Assembly: GCF_000214375.1 (NCBI RefSeq)
Contig: NC_015578.1
Coordinates: 2,356,001 to 2,420,000, forward strand
Reading direction: 5' to 3'
Length of the DNA: 64,000 bases
From: Treponema primitia ZAS-2
GTDB lineage: Bacteria > Spirochaetota > Spirochaetia > Treponematales > Breznakiellaceae
A model generated the notes under the pieces. It had not been told where the DNA came from and did not search any database. It saw nothing but the letters and a program-made list of their open reading frames with translations. Each line of letters opens with the position of its first letter. Within the stretch, counting starts at the first letter, position 1. Of the stretch, positions 26,596 to 34,553 are shown one piece after another. The translations under genes and the position numbers were made by a program.

Positions 26596-27660
26596 ATGGA
26601 CAGGATAGTTCTTTATGAAAACGATATAAGCAATATTCTTTTTAGTACAAAATATGATAATGAGCTGGAGATACAAGAATTAGTTAAAAACCAGCCAGGT
26701 ATTATTGAGCTTAGTTCTATTTTTGATTCGCCTTTATTAATAATTGGGCGTGAAACTCACAGAATAGATGTATTGGGAATTACTTTGTCTGGAATACCAG
26801 TAATTGTTGAATGCAAGAGAAAAGATAACCCTGATATGAGATATTTGATTGCTCAAATATTTGAATACGGATCAGCTCTTCAAAACAAAAATTTTGATGA
26901 TTTGGATACTTATGCACGCAATTATTTTAACAGTGAAAGATGTAAAGAAACCAAATATAAAAATAAATCTCTATTGGAGGCATTATCAATTTTAAAAAAT
27001 GAAAATTCAGATTATGATGATATCTCTAATGAAAATATCCAGGAAACGATATATAATAACCTCAAAGAAGGAAATTTTTACCTCTTGGCGGTAGCCGATG
27101 AAATTGATGATATCACAAAAGGCACGATTGAATTTATGAATTCAAAATTAGGCGGCTTATATATTGAAATGGTAGAAATAAAAAAATATAAAGCTAATGC
27201 AACGATTGTATTTGTCCCACAACATACCAATCCAACAAGTACTATTCATACCAATTCCTCAAAAAAACGAGTATCCAGTGGTATAGGAAAAACAACTGTC
27301 GAAGAAATGAAATCCAGAGGCACAACACAACAGAATGAGCATATTACTCAAATCATAAATATTTGGGAAAATTATGACGATTGTTCAATAGTGATGGGTA
27401 CAAGCGGTCTAAGTATGCGATATAAAGATATAGCTATTTTTTGGTTGTTTGTTGATTCTTTGAGAATTGCAAATCCATTAAAATCCCAGCTAAAAACAAA
27501 AAAAATGCCAGAAAAACTTTATGATGATATTCTGTCAGTCTTTAAAAGAAAGTTTACAGAGAAATCGGTATATATTGATAATATTATCATCGAAGATTTT
27601 AAATGTGTAAGCGAAGCTATTTATAAATTGTTAAACGGAGTAAAGGTAAAAGAATCTTAA
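26596..27660 (+). CDS. PD-(D/E)XK nuclease-like protein, 354 aa
   Basis: Residues about 54-95 show the core of this fold: HRIDVLGITLSGIPVIVECKRK, with the Asp and ExK catalytic set, then a QIFEYGSAL helix. The layout is like NucS/DUF4268-type proteins. The C-terminal part is helical and unassigned. GGAGG lies 8 bases before the ATG. AT-rich, probably transferred. A DNA-cutting role is inferred from the motif only. Confidence 0.65.
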   Translation: MDRIVLYENDISNILFSTKYDNELEIQELVKNQPGIIELSSIFDSPLLIIGRETHRIDVLGITLSGIPVIVECKRKDNPDMRYLIAQIFEYGSALQNKNFDDLDTYARNYFNSERCKETKYKNKSLLEALSILKNENSDYDDISNENIQETIYNNLKEGNFYLLAVADEIDDITKGTIEFMNSKLGGLYIEMVEIKKYKANATIVFVPQHTNPTSTIHTNSSKKRVSSGIGKTTVEEMKSRGTTQQNEHITQIINIWENYDDCSIVMGTSGLSMRYKDIAIFWLFVDSLRIANPLKSQLKTKKMPEKLYDDILSVFKRKFTEKSVYIDNIIIEDFKCVSEAIYKLLNGVKVKES

Positions 27661-27951
27661 TGTTTTTTGGTTACCAAAAACATTGATCTAATCTAACGGG
27701 CGAGGTATATCTACCCCCGCAATCTTATGTTTAGGAGATTCAGAATGATGACCCATGCGTTTCAGCGCTCAAACAGTGCCAAAATCCCAAGTGCTTCGCG
27801 CTGATTCCGAAAGGAGGCAAAAATAGCCGCCGGCTGTTATAACTACCATCCCCCACTGGGCAGTTTCATTTCTTCCGTATTATAGGAAACCTTAGACGAA
27901 GGGGGCTGCTTAATGGCAGCCTTCTGTTTAAAATATCACTTTTTTATCTGA
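27661..27951. other. Intergenic region with terminator-like hairpin
   Basis: No convincing gene. GGCTGC/GCAGCC near 27902-27921 forms a hairpin with a weak T tract. The rest shows nothing I recognise. Confidence 0.3.
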
Positions 27952-27985
27952 TTTAGCACTCTATGACAAACCAGCCTGATATACT
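27952..27985 (+). promoter_or_regulatory. 22-bp promoter motif, copy 3
   Basis: TTTAGCACTCTATGACAAAC is followed by TATACT (27980). The start of the 63 aa gene is about 27 bases further on. Confidence 0.65.
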
Positions 27986-28011
27986 AAAGATATAAACTTA
28001 TGGAGGCAATC

Positions 28012-28203
28012 ATGGCAACACAGGAACTGAAAGATGCGAATGGCCGCTTAATCGGCACCATACGGAATGGATCTAACGGGGGGCTTGAAATCTTCGATGA
28101 AAGCGGCTGGCTTAAAGGAACCTATGACCCGCAATCTGACCAAACGAAAGACAGCTCCGAGCGGCTGGTTGGAACGGGGAACTTGCTAACCACCTTGCTT
28201 TAA
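28012..28203 (+). CDS. Small repeat protein with GRLIG/GTYDP turns, 63 aa
   Basis: GGAGG at 28002 decides the start at ATG 28012 over the in-frame ATG 28000. Three short beta-like units are visible: DANGRLIGTI, ESGWLKGTYDP, SERLVGTGNLL. Similar small proteins occur in many bacteria with no known function. It lies directly under copy 3 of the 22-bp motif. Confidence 0.65.
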   Translation: MATQELKDANGRLIGTIRNGSNGGLEIFDESGWLKGTYDPQSDQTKDSSERLVGTGNLLTTLL

Positions 28204-28243
28204 GGCTTAAAAATCGCAAAATATTTGTATTTTTTTTATCTGG

Positions 28244-28280
28244 CTTAGCACTCCATGACAAACCAACTGGGGTATATTGT
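28244..28280 (+). promoter_or_regulatory. 22-bp promoter motif, copy 4, with leader hairpin
   Basis: CTTAGCACTCCATGACAAAC is followed by TATATT. The leader then contains a long hairpin, TCCGGTCT (about 28289) pairing with AGACCGGA (about 28337). Confidence 0.6.
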
Positions 28281-28358
28281 ATCAAATATCCGGTCTTGCC
28301 CCTGCTAACATGGCATCAGGCATTATAGATAGACCGGACTAAAATAAAGGATAGTTTT

Positions 28359-28494
28359 ATGAAAATTATTAAGAAGGTACTGGTTGGGTTATTTGTTTTA
28401 GTATTAAAAGAACGATACTTATAAAGCCTTTCTTGATGGCGGTTTAAGGCATTGGAAATACAACTTTACATTTATTGGTGGAATACCAGATTAG
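28359..28494 (+). pseudogene. Frameshifted small exported-protein gene
   Basis: ATG 28359 (AAAGGA upstream) starts a signal-like MKIIKKVLVGLFVLVL, and the frame then ends after 21 residues. Another frame continues with DTYKAFLDGGLRHWKYNFTF to a stop at 28494. A small indel near 28410 explains the break. Confidence 0.5.
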
Positions 28495-28552
28495 ACGTGA
28501 ACTTCATGGGCTAATGATTAAAATGAATATGTTTCGCATAAGGAGGTAAGTA

Positions 28553-29032
28553 ATGCGAAAAAAGTTTCTGGCAGGCATCTTATTTTTTTTGATTAGCGTA
28601 TTCGTTTTTGCGGAGGGCCGCAGCTTTCTTTTGTTGATTTTTCAGGGACGACGCAACATAGTTGCTTCTAACTATCTTGTCGATCTTTCTCGTAAGCAAG
28701 AATACCTTGCCCGTTTTAAATTCAGAATTTCTGGCTTACTTACCGAGTGGGTAAAACTCCAGCCTAGTTATACCGGAGGGACCATAACCGTTAAAGAGTA
28801 TATAGGCAACGGGGCTGATTTTTATTACCGGGTCTATGTCGATAACATCGAGTATTATTACGTCGATCTTAGTTGGGAAAACAGTCCGACAATAACCAGT
28901 CGTATCGGTCCTTTCGAGGAGATTTTACCTCTTGTATTTGTCGATCAAGGTAAGACCTTCCTTGGAGTAGATGTAATCCGTTTTGCCATACCTGGTCAAA
29001 TACCAATTCCTACGGATTATGAAGAGTTCTAA
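28553..29032 (+). CDS. Exported hypothetical protein, 159 aa
   Basis: AAGGAGG precedes the ATG. Residues 1-20 (MRKKFLAGILFFLISVFVFA) are a clear signal peptide with cleavage near FAEG, so the protein acts outside the inner membrane. The mature part is rich in Tyr and beta-type segments (YYRVYVDNIEYYYVDL) with no recognised domain. It may have once shared a transcript with the broken gene upstream and copy 4 of the 22-bp motif. Confidence 0.65.
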   Translation: MRKKFLAGILFFLISVFVFAEGRSFLLLIFQGRRNIVASNYLVDLSRKQEYLARFKFRISGLLTEWVKLQPSYTGGTITVKEYIGNGADFYYRVYVDNIEYYYVDLSWENSPTITSRIGPFEEILPLVFVDQGKTFLGVDVIRFAIPGQIPIPTDYEEF

Positions 29033-29125
29033 ATAATGACTCCCCAGCATCAGATAATGGGAGGCATTTTTTATTGGCAAGAACGGGTTTCCAACCCTCC
29101 GGTATGCTATTTGTCAATATTTGGG

Positions 29126-29180
29126 GCGTTTCATTTTCCCCGCCTACCAACCGGAAATAGCAGCGCCGAGATGCCGGGGG
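29126..29180. repeat. Repeat of the 3' end of the 29884 gene
   Basis: The sequence TTTTCCCCGCCTACCAACCG and what follows repeats the end of the membrane-protein gene at 29884, with an internal deletion. A third copy is at 21668. Confidence 0.6.
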
Positions 29181-29249
29181 TAGGCCATTTGATGGTTTCT
29201 CAACGATTGAAAAGGAAATACTTTTGCCCTGTGATCGACCAGGTAATTC

Positions 29250-29278
29250 TTGCCCTTTTGTTACTTAGGTGTTATAGT
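29250..29278 (+). promoter_or_regulatory. Promoter of the toxin-antitoxin operon
   Basis: TTGCCC and TATAGT are 17 bases apart, ending 18 bases before the antitoxin ATG. Confidence 0.7.
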
Positions 29279-29296
29279 GTAGACAAGAGGTAAGCC

Positions 29297-29503
29297 ATGA
29301 CCATAGAGCAGACTGTTGAGATACCTGCCAGCCGCCGCATTTATATTGATTTGCCCTCTCAAATTCCTATCGGCACGGCCAGAATAGCGATAAACATACT
29401 GGAATGTCCTTGCGCCAATGAAATAGAAGCGTTCAGTGATGAAAATGAGGCGACCAAATTTACCACCCGCCTTGCGAAGAGAATGATGCATGAAGCGTGG
29501 TGA
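29297..29503 (+). CDS. Putative antitoxin of the MazF system, 68 aa
   Basis: A small acidic protein (EIPASRRIYIDLPSQIP at the start, then a helical tail) whose end overlaps the MazF-like gene by 14 bases, the usual antitoxin-toxin layout. The sequence does not identify the antitoxin family. It would bind and block the toxin and probably repress the promoter at 29250. Confidence 0.65.
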   Translation: MTIEQTVEIPASRRIYIDLPSQIPIGTARIAINILECPCANEIEAFSDENEATKFTTRLAKRMMHEAW

Positions 29504-29831
29504 AATATGGACACTTAGGGACGAGGAATATGCCAGCAAGGCACGGCCGGTCATTATTGTTCAGTCCGATCCCGGGGAATTTTTTAATTCCGTCATTCTT
29601 TGTTTATTTACTACCTTTGAATCATCCCATATTCCGACAAGGGTTCATATAATTCCGGATAAAACAAACGGCTTACAGAAAGACAGTTTTGTCATGACGG
29701 AAAAGTTGATTACTATTGACAAAAAAGAACTTGGCGAAAAAATAGGCGTTTTAACTGATGAGCAAATGCGTCAAATTTCCCGCGGGCTTGCGAAGCTGCT
29801 TGAAATCCGTAAAGAGGATATTTCCGACTAA
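29490..29831 (+). CDS. MazF/PemK-type mRNA interferase toxin, 113 aa
   Basis: The start MKRGEIWTL, then ARPVIIVQSD and a helical end (LTDEQMRQISRGLAKLL), is the typical MazF/PemK fold and length. Members cut mRNA at short sequences. It overlaps the putative antitoxin gene by 14 bases. The stop lies inside the first of three tandem palindromes (29824-29867). The GEIW and PVIIVQ strands are intact, so activity is likely. Confidence 0.85.
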   Translation: MKRGEIWTLRDEEYASKARPVIIVQSDPGEFFNSVILCLFTTFESSHIPTRVHIIPDKTNGLQKDSFVMTEKLITIDKKELGEKIGVLTDEQMRQISRGLAKLLEIRKEDISD

Positions 29832-29867
29832 AGTCGGTCCGACTAAAGTCGGTCCGACTTCAGTCGG
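29824..29867. repeat. Three tandem palindromes, 15-bp period
   Basis: CCGACTAAAGTCGG occurs twice and CCGACTTCAGTCGG once, each separated by one T. The array sits between the convergent mazF and membrane-protein genes, where hairpins could end transcription from either side. Confidence 0.7.
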
Positions 29868-29883
29868 CGCTGCAAGCGGCCGT

Positions 29884-30612
29884 TCATTTTCCCCGCCTAC
29901 CAACCGGGAATAGCTGCGCCGCCCTTTTCAGCAGTGCCGAGATGCCGTAGGCGCCAAAAACCGATACAAAGCGGTCCACGATATTAACCGGAAGGCGGGC
30001 CAAAATCTCCATGGCAGGCAGGCTGAGTCCCTGCCGCAGGAGCCCCACCTTGAAGTAGGTTTCCGGGTGTGCATCGGATATGGGGGACTGGAGGGCTTGG
30101 TCTATAAACACCGCAATCAGCCCGCCCAGCACACTCATGAGGATGCACATGAAGAGGGAGAGTATGGACAGCATGATGACCACGGACAAAAAAGAGGCGC
30201 CGGATGTCTGCGCGGGGAACTTCGTTGCAAGTAGCGGGGATTCCTCGACTTGCAACGGAGTTTCCCGCGCAGGCGCGGGGGCGCCGGAGAAAAGCCTGAG
30301 GCCGCTGCATTCCCGGGGGAAGTGGCGCATAAAAAATGCGGTGACCAGGGCGGAAGCGGCGCCGCAGATGGCGAACAGATAATACCCCCAGAAGGGATAA
30401 AAGCCTATGCCGTAAGCCGCCTGGGAAAGGACGGCGGTAAGAAGCCCCGCCGCAAGGCCTCCTGAAAAGGTAACGCTGATGGTTAATACCGTATCAAGGT
30501 ACAGCCCCTGGCCGAGAAAATCCGCAAAGCGCCAGAGGCCGTAATTCCCCGCCGTCCCGGCTAAACAGAGAATCGCGGTGACCATCACTCCGCCAAGGAT
30601 CGTTCTTTTCAT
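29884..30612 (-). CDS. Integral membrane protein, ECF-S/sensor-like, 242 aa
   Basis: Five or six hydrophobic helices, with a start that fits ECF-type substrate-binding or sensor membrane proteins (LYLDTVLTISVTFSGGLAAG). Its substrate is unknown. A region between helices (residues about 110-135) encodes a dispersed palindromic repeat (DNA 30210-30270), so the loop has grown by insertion. It is divergent from the histidine kinase at 30659. The 3' end is copied at 29126 and 21668. Confidence 0.6.
   Translation of the reverse strand: MKRTILGGVMVTAILCLAGTAGNYGLWRFADFLGQGLYLDTVLTISVTFSGGLAAGLLTAVLSQAAYGIGFYPFWGYYLFAICGAASALVTAFFMRHFPRECSGLRLFSGAPAPARETPLQVEESPLLATKFPAQTSGASFLSVVIMLSILSLFMCILMSVLGGLIAVFIDQALQSPISDAHPETYFKVGLLRQGLSLPAMEILARLPVNIVDRFVSVFGAYGISALLKRAAQLFPVGRRGK
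30210..30270. repeat. In-frame palindromic repeat, copy b (two inverted arms)
   Basis: GCGCGGGGAACTTCGTTGCA is followed by an inverted arm ending TTTCCCGCGC; 21 of 24 arm positions pair. It lies inside the membrane-protein frame. Confidence 0.7.
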
Positions 30613-30658
30613 TGCAAATAGTATACCACCCCTTTTTTATTTGTGATACACTTTTATC

Positions 30659-31867
30659 ATGTTCACGCTGAAACACCCGCGACGCCTCCCTTGCAAGCTT
30701 CCGGCTTTTTTCCTTCTGGTTTTTTCCCCGACCCTCTGCGCCGCTGCCGTACCACGGGAACAGGCTTCCGCTGGGATCATTCCCTTGATCGAGCAGTGGA
30801 TGGATGTGGAACGGGCCTTTTACTCAGGCGACACCGCTCTCCCTTCGATATTTGCCGCCTTTCGGGAAAATATGGAAAACTATATGGACTCTCCCCTTTT
30901 CCGCCAGTATGCAGGGCTGCCTTCCGGGGATCAGAAGGAAACCATGGGCTCCCTTATCACGGCCTTTGCCGAAGCTACTGCGGCAGGACGGCAGGTGGAC
31001 GCGGAGGCCGCCGCGAAAGGCATAAGCGCCGCTCTGGTGTTGTGGCAATATTTTGAAAGCTCCGTATCCGATGCGGTTTTTGCCCGGACCTATTTTTTAT
31101 TCGCCCTCTTTATGCTGATCATCGGCGCCCTGATACTTGCTCTCTGGCGCATACACCGGGACCTCCAGCATTCCCGCATACAGGAACAGGGGGCCGCCGC
31201 TTTTTCCCGGGCGGTGATCATTGCCCAGGAAACGGAACGGTCCCGGATTTCCGTGGAACTCCACGATACGGTTTTGCAGGATTTGGGGCGGCTGAAACAG
31301 CTTACCGAAGAATGCGGCGGGGAAAGGCGCGGGCCCCTGCTTGCCATGGAAGGGAACATTATGAAGACCCTCCGTTCTGTTTGCCAAACCATTATGCCCC
31401 CGGATTTCAGCCGCCTGGCCCTGGCGGATGCCCTCTATAGCATTACTGCGGAGTTTCGGGAGCGGACCGGGATTCCCTGCCGGGTGGGCATAAGCGAGGG
31501 GCTCACTATGGAAGGGCTCACTGCGGAGCTGCAGCTCCAGTGTTACCGCCTGGTTCAGGAGGCCTTCACCAATATTGAGAAACACGCCCATGCGGAAACA
31601 GCGTTCCTAACCCTGCAAAACGGGCGTTTGGGGGACCGGGCCAGCCTGCTTATCTGCGTAGCCGATGACGGCGTGGGCATGGAGGACACCGGCCATCCCC
31701 TGGACTATTCCCGCATGGGGATACGGGGAATGTATGAACGGATAGGAATACTAAAGGGAACCCTTTCCTTTAACGGCGATCCCGGGCACGGCCTTACGGT
31801 GCGGATAGAGATACCCCTGGGTGTTCCTTCTAAAAGCTCCCTTCTGTTACCTGCGGAGGAACCATGA
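30659..31867 (+). CDS. NarX/DesK-type sensor histidine kinase, 402 aa
   Basis: N-terminal hydrophobic segment and extracytoplasmic region, then one membrane helix at about residues 143-160 (TYFLFALFMLIIGALILAL). The kinase core has the HisKA_3 box ERSRISVELHDTVLQDL and an HATPase end (VQEAFTNIEKHA, GVGMED, MGIRGMYERI). It should phosphorylate the LuxR-type regulator whose gene starts 4 bases inside its own 3' end. The signal is unknown. Confidence 0.85.
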   Translation: MFTLKHPRRLPCKLPAFFLLVFSPTLCAAAVPREQASAGIIPLIEQWMDVERAFYSGDTALPSIFAAFRENMENYMDSPLFRQYAGLPSGDQKETMGSLITAFAEATAAGRQVDAEAAAKGISAALVLWQYFESSVSDAVFARTYFLFALFMLIIGALILALWRIHRDLQHSRIQEQGAAAFSRAVIIAQETERSRISVELHDTVLQDLGRLKQLTEECGGERRGPLLAMEGNIMKTLRSVCQTIMPPDFSRLALADALYSITAEFRERTGIPCRVGISEGLTMEGLTAELQLQCYRLVQEAFTNIEKHAHAETAFLTLQNGRLGDRASLLICVADDGVGMEDTGHPLDYSRMGIRGMYERIGILKGTLSFNGDPGHGLTVRIEIPLGVPSKSSLLLPAEEP

Positions 31868-32469
31868 ATACCCTTGTCCTTATCGACGACCACACCATGA
31901 TGCGCCGCGGCCTGGCCAGCTATTTTACTCAGACCGGCCGCTGGCAGGTACTGGGGGAAGCAGGATCCCAGGAAGAAGCGCTTGCCCTTTTTGAAACCCT
32001 CTCCCCAGGCCCCCTGCCCGGGATCATACTCCTGGACATCGATCTTCATGGTTCCTGGGGGCTCGATCTTATTCCCCGGCTCCGAAACTATTACGAACAA
32101 AAGCCCCCGGCGCTTATCTATTCTGTTTATGAGGACTACGCCCATGTAAAGGCCGCCATCCGCGCTGAAGCCGCAGGATATGTGTGCAAGTCCCAGGGGG
32201 AAGCGGAACTGGAAATGGCCATGGATGCGGTCCTGCAGGGCCGGATTTTCTTTGCCCCCCATCTGATCGTTAAGATGGACGCCGTCTCTGATATACTGCT
32301 CTGCCTCACCAAACGGGAGCGGCAGATCTTCGGCATGGTCCAGCGTTCATACAGCAACCGCCAAATCGCCGAGGAACTTGTGGTCTCTGTGCGTACCATT
32401 GAAAACAACCTGAGCATTATCTATGATAAGACCGGGGTTCCCGGCCGCAAGGAATTGGAAAAACTGTGA
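31864..32469 (+). CDS. LuxR/NarL-type response regulator, 201 aa
   Basis: Receiver with an intact acidic pair (IDDH) and phospho-acceptor (ILLDIDLHG), and a conserved lysine in GYVCKSQ. The C-terminal LuxR helix-turn-helix reads LTKRERQIFGMVQRSYSNRQ then VRTIENNLSIIYDKTGV. Four bases overlap (ATGA) with the kinase gene upstream. DNA targets are not evident from the sequence. Confidence 0.88.
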   Translation: MNTLVLIDDHTMMRRGLASYFTQTGRWQVLGEAGSQEEALALFETLSPGPLPGIILLDIDLHGSWGLDLIPRLRNYYEQKPPALIYSVYEDYAHVKAAIRAEAAGYVCKSQGEAELEMAMDAVLQGRIFFAPHLIVKMDAVSDILLCLTKRERQIFGMVQRSYSNRQIAEELVVSVRTIENNLSIIYDKTGVPGRKELEKL

Positions 32470-32500
32470 CGAAGGGATTCTAAACAATGAAGGAATTCTT

Positions 32501-33160
32501 ATGAAGGGCGAAAGAGCGAGGGTATCAACCAATTTTCACGAATTCCGCATGGGCAGCATTGCGCCTAAAACACTGTACCGGAGCAGCCATCCCATAACAG
32601 ACGCGGATATAAAAGATGCAAAGGCAATCGCCAAATACGCCACGAAGGCGAAGATAGCTGCGGTGTTAAATCTTAACAACACAAAAGCTGAACTTAAAGC
32701 GTTAGCCGTTTTTGCCCCCTGGTATCACGATCTTTATAAAGCTGATTGCATAATAGCCCTGGATATGAATTTTGACTATTTAAGCTCCCGCTTTTGCACT
32801 AAATTTCGCCGGGGTATACAATTTATGCTGACCCAGAGCGGGCCGTATCTTGTTCATTGTTATGCCGGGGTAGACCGGACAGGGTTTGTGTGCGCTGTCC
32901 TGGGATCTCTAATGGGGGCAAAACTCCGGGAAATTGTGGCCGATTATGTGGCTTCCTATAATGACAGTACCATGACCAGGAATGAATATAAAGAATATTC
33001 ACAGATTATCGTTGATCTGTTCCGTGAAATGAATGGCGGCGGAAAGATAAGCGATAAAAATCTGCAAAGTGTTGCGGAAGATTTTCTTTTACACAAGGTA
33101 AAATTGACCAGGAAAGAACTTGCGGGGCTGAAAATGATACTATCAATTAATAGAAAATAG
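32501..33160 (+). CDS. Tyrosine/dual-specificity protein phosphatase-like, 219 aa
   Basis: The active-site loop HCYAGVDRTG fits HCxxGxxRTG of tyrosine phosphatases, and the N-terminal FRMGSIAPKTLYRSSHP matches bacterial members. Start ATG 32501 is chosen because AAGGA lies 6 bases upstream; the frame is open further up but overlaps the response regulator. The substrate could be a phosphoprotein or inositol phosphate. It is cytoplasmic. Confidence 0.8.
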   Translation: MKGERARVSTNFHEFRMGSIAPKTLYRSSHPITDADIKDAKAIAKYATKAKIAAVLNLNNTKAELKALAVFAPWYHDLYKADCIIALDMNFDYLSSRFCTKFRRGIQFMLTQSGPYLVHCYAGVDRTGFVCAVLGSLMGAKLREIVADYVASYNDSTMTRNEYKEYSQIIVDLFREMNGGGKISDKNLQSVAEDFLLHKVKLTRKELAGLKMILSINRK

Positions 33161-33302
33161 TGGCAGTTAGCGTGATACCTTACGCACGTCTTATACGCAT
33201 GAATTTTCCATGAAAGCTCACTCTGGACAAATTATTTCTTCATACTATGATATATGGGGGGTTAAATATTTAGCCATATACGTTTACAAAGCGGGGAATA
33301 TT

Positions 33303-34109
33303 ATGCCGGATGCCACTCAGATTAGGGATAAACTTAAATCATTATATACGGATCTTAGCTTAATGAAAAACGATCAAGACTTAGTATTGTATAAAAACTG
33401 TAAATGTAAAGATGATTGTTGGAAAGGTCATCCTGTAAATTCGAAAAATCCTGAAAATAACAAAATCACACTACCCTACATTGGAAAAAGCTATATAAAG
33501 AGTGGCCTTGTGTGCGTTGGTTTAAATCAGCATGATGATGGTGGTCTTGACAGCCATTACAATATTATAGGCGATAAAAAGGACGGTGTTATAAAAATAT
33601 TAAAAGATGGAGGCAAAGTAGATAAAAATGGTTCGCTTCTTTGGCACAGAACAGCAGTGTATGCAAATATCATCCTCAAAAAAATTAAATGCAAGAATAA
33701 TAATATTTTATCTGTCAATGATGAAGTATTGGAAGATGATAAAAAGGCGCTCTCGGGTATTTTTAATGACATTATTTATATGGAGGCAATAAAATGTTCT
33801 CCAAAGGTTGATAGATCAAAACCATTTCCAGCAATGAAATGGCAATGTATACCCAATATTTTTGTCGAAGAGCTCAAAATTATAAAACCGAAAATAATAT
33901 TGCTTTTAAGTAAAGGGACATCCACGGTGTTAAGACAATGTCTAAAAAATGAGGTTGCAGAAGAAGAGAAATCAAAGCAGCGGCATATGTCAAGATATAA
34001 AATGGATTTTAACGGAAAAACAGTACAAGTATTTGCCGTCCCCCACCCCGCCCGGTATAATTCCAAAGATTTATACAGCGAATTAATAGATCTGGTAACC
34101 CATGCCTGA
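33303..34109 (+). CDS. Uracil-DNA glycosylase-fold protein, 268 aa
   Basis: GGGG 6 bases upstream favours ATG 33303 over ATG 33210. The layout resembles the UDG superfamily: cysteines near the N-terminus (NCKCKDDCW), a central GLVCVGLNQ strand, FVEELKIIKPKIILLLSKGT, and a C-terminal VPHPARYN. I cannot name a subfamily and the usual catalytic loop is unclear. DNA repair or defence is possible. It overlaps the next gene by 8 bases. Confidence 0.55.
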   Translation: MPDATQIRDKLKSLYTDLSLMKNDQDLVLYKNCKCKDDCWKGHPVNSKNPENNKITLPYIGKSYIKSGLVCVGLNQHDDGGLDSHYNIIGDKKDGVIKILKDGGKVDKNGSLLWHRTAVYANIILKKIKCKNNNILSVNDEVLEDDKKALSGIFNDIIYMEAIKCSPKVDRSKPFPAMKWQCIPNIFVEELKIIKPKIILLLSKGTSTVLRQCLKNEVAEEEKSKQRHMSRYKMDFNGKTVQVFAVPHPARYNSKDLYSELIDLVTHA

Positions 34110-34344
34110 TAAACCCACCCTGAAAAACACCGGCCGCCTCTGCTCCGTGTACTGCCCGCAGTGCAAAAGAGTAACCGACAAAATTTCATTTAACCTGCTG
34201 CGGGAAGCGGGAAAAGTATCGGTACAGTGCCCGGTCTGCGAAAATACAACCCTGCTGGAATATGACGGCAAACAGGCGGCGGTGTGGCATCGCAGCCAGG
34301 CCCTGGACGGGGTGATAGCGAAAGTGAAGGAAAGTAAACAATGA
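34102..34344 (+). CDS. Small zinc-ribbon protein, 80 aa
   Basis: Two CxxC knuckles (YCPQCKR and QCPVCEN) about 25 residues apart should bind one zinc ion. It overlaps the UDG-like gene by 8 bases, and its stop overlaps the ATG of the broken DUF4116 gene (ATGA). It may assist the UDG-like protein; this is by position only. Confidence 0.65.
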   Translation: MPDKPTLKNTGRLCSVYCPQCKRVTDKISFNLLREAGKVSVQCPVCENTTLLEYDGKQAAVWHRSQALDGVIAKVKESKQ

Positions 34345-34543
34345 GTGACGATACAGAGAAGGTGTACAAAAACTATTTTGAATATGAAGATGGAACTTTT
34401 TGGTGCATAATGGGCTCCAATTGATCCATCTTTACTGAAACAGGTTTTATCAATACAAACGTCAGCCACTACAGCTAACCGAGGAAATCTGCCTTGCCGC
34501 CGTAATGTTTCTCGCCGTAAGCGGCGATGCTGTTCACCAATAA
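34341..34543 (+). pseudogene. Fossil of a DUF4116 repeat-protein gene
   Basis: ATG 34341 begins NYFEYEDGTFWCIMGSN, like the head of the 993 aa protein (EYFEFEDGTFWAARSLGN), then meets TGA at 34422. After it the frame continues SIFTETGFINTN, matching FFIEQGEINNY, then another stop. A TEEICLAAV repeat piece follows in another frame (from 34478). It is a degraded and shortened copy. Confidence 0.7.
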
Positions 34544-34553
34544 GGAATGTTAA

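Noticed and set aside
29036..29293. Plus-strand 85 aa frame before the toxin-antitoxin genes
   Set aside because: It runs through a copied 3' fragment of another gene and the antitoxin promoter; no ribosome site.
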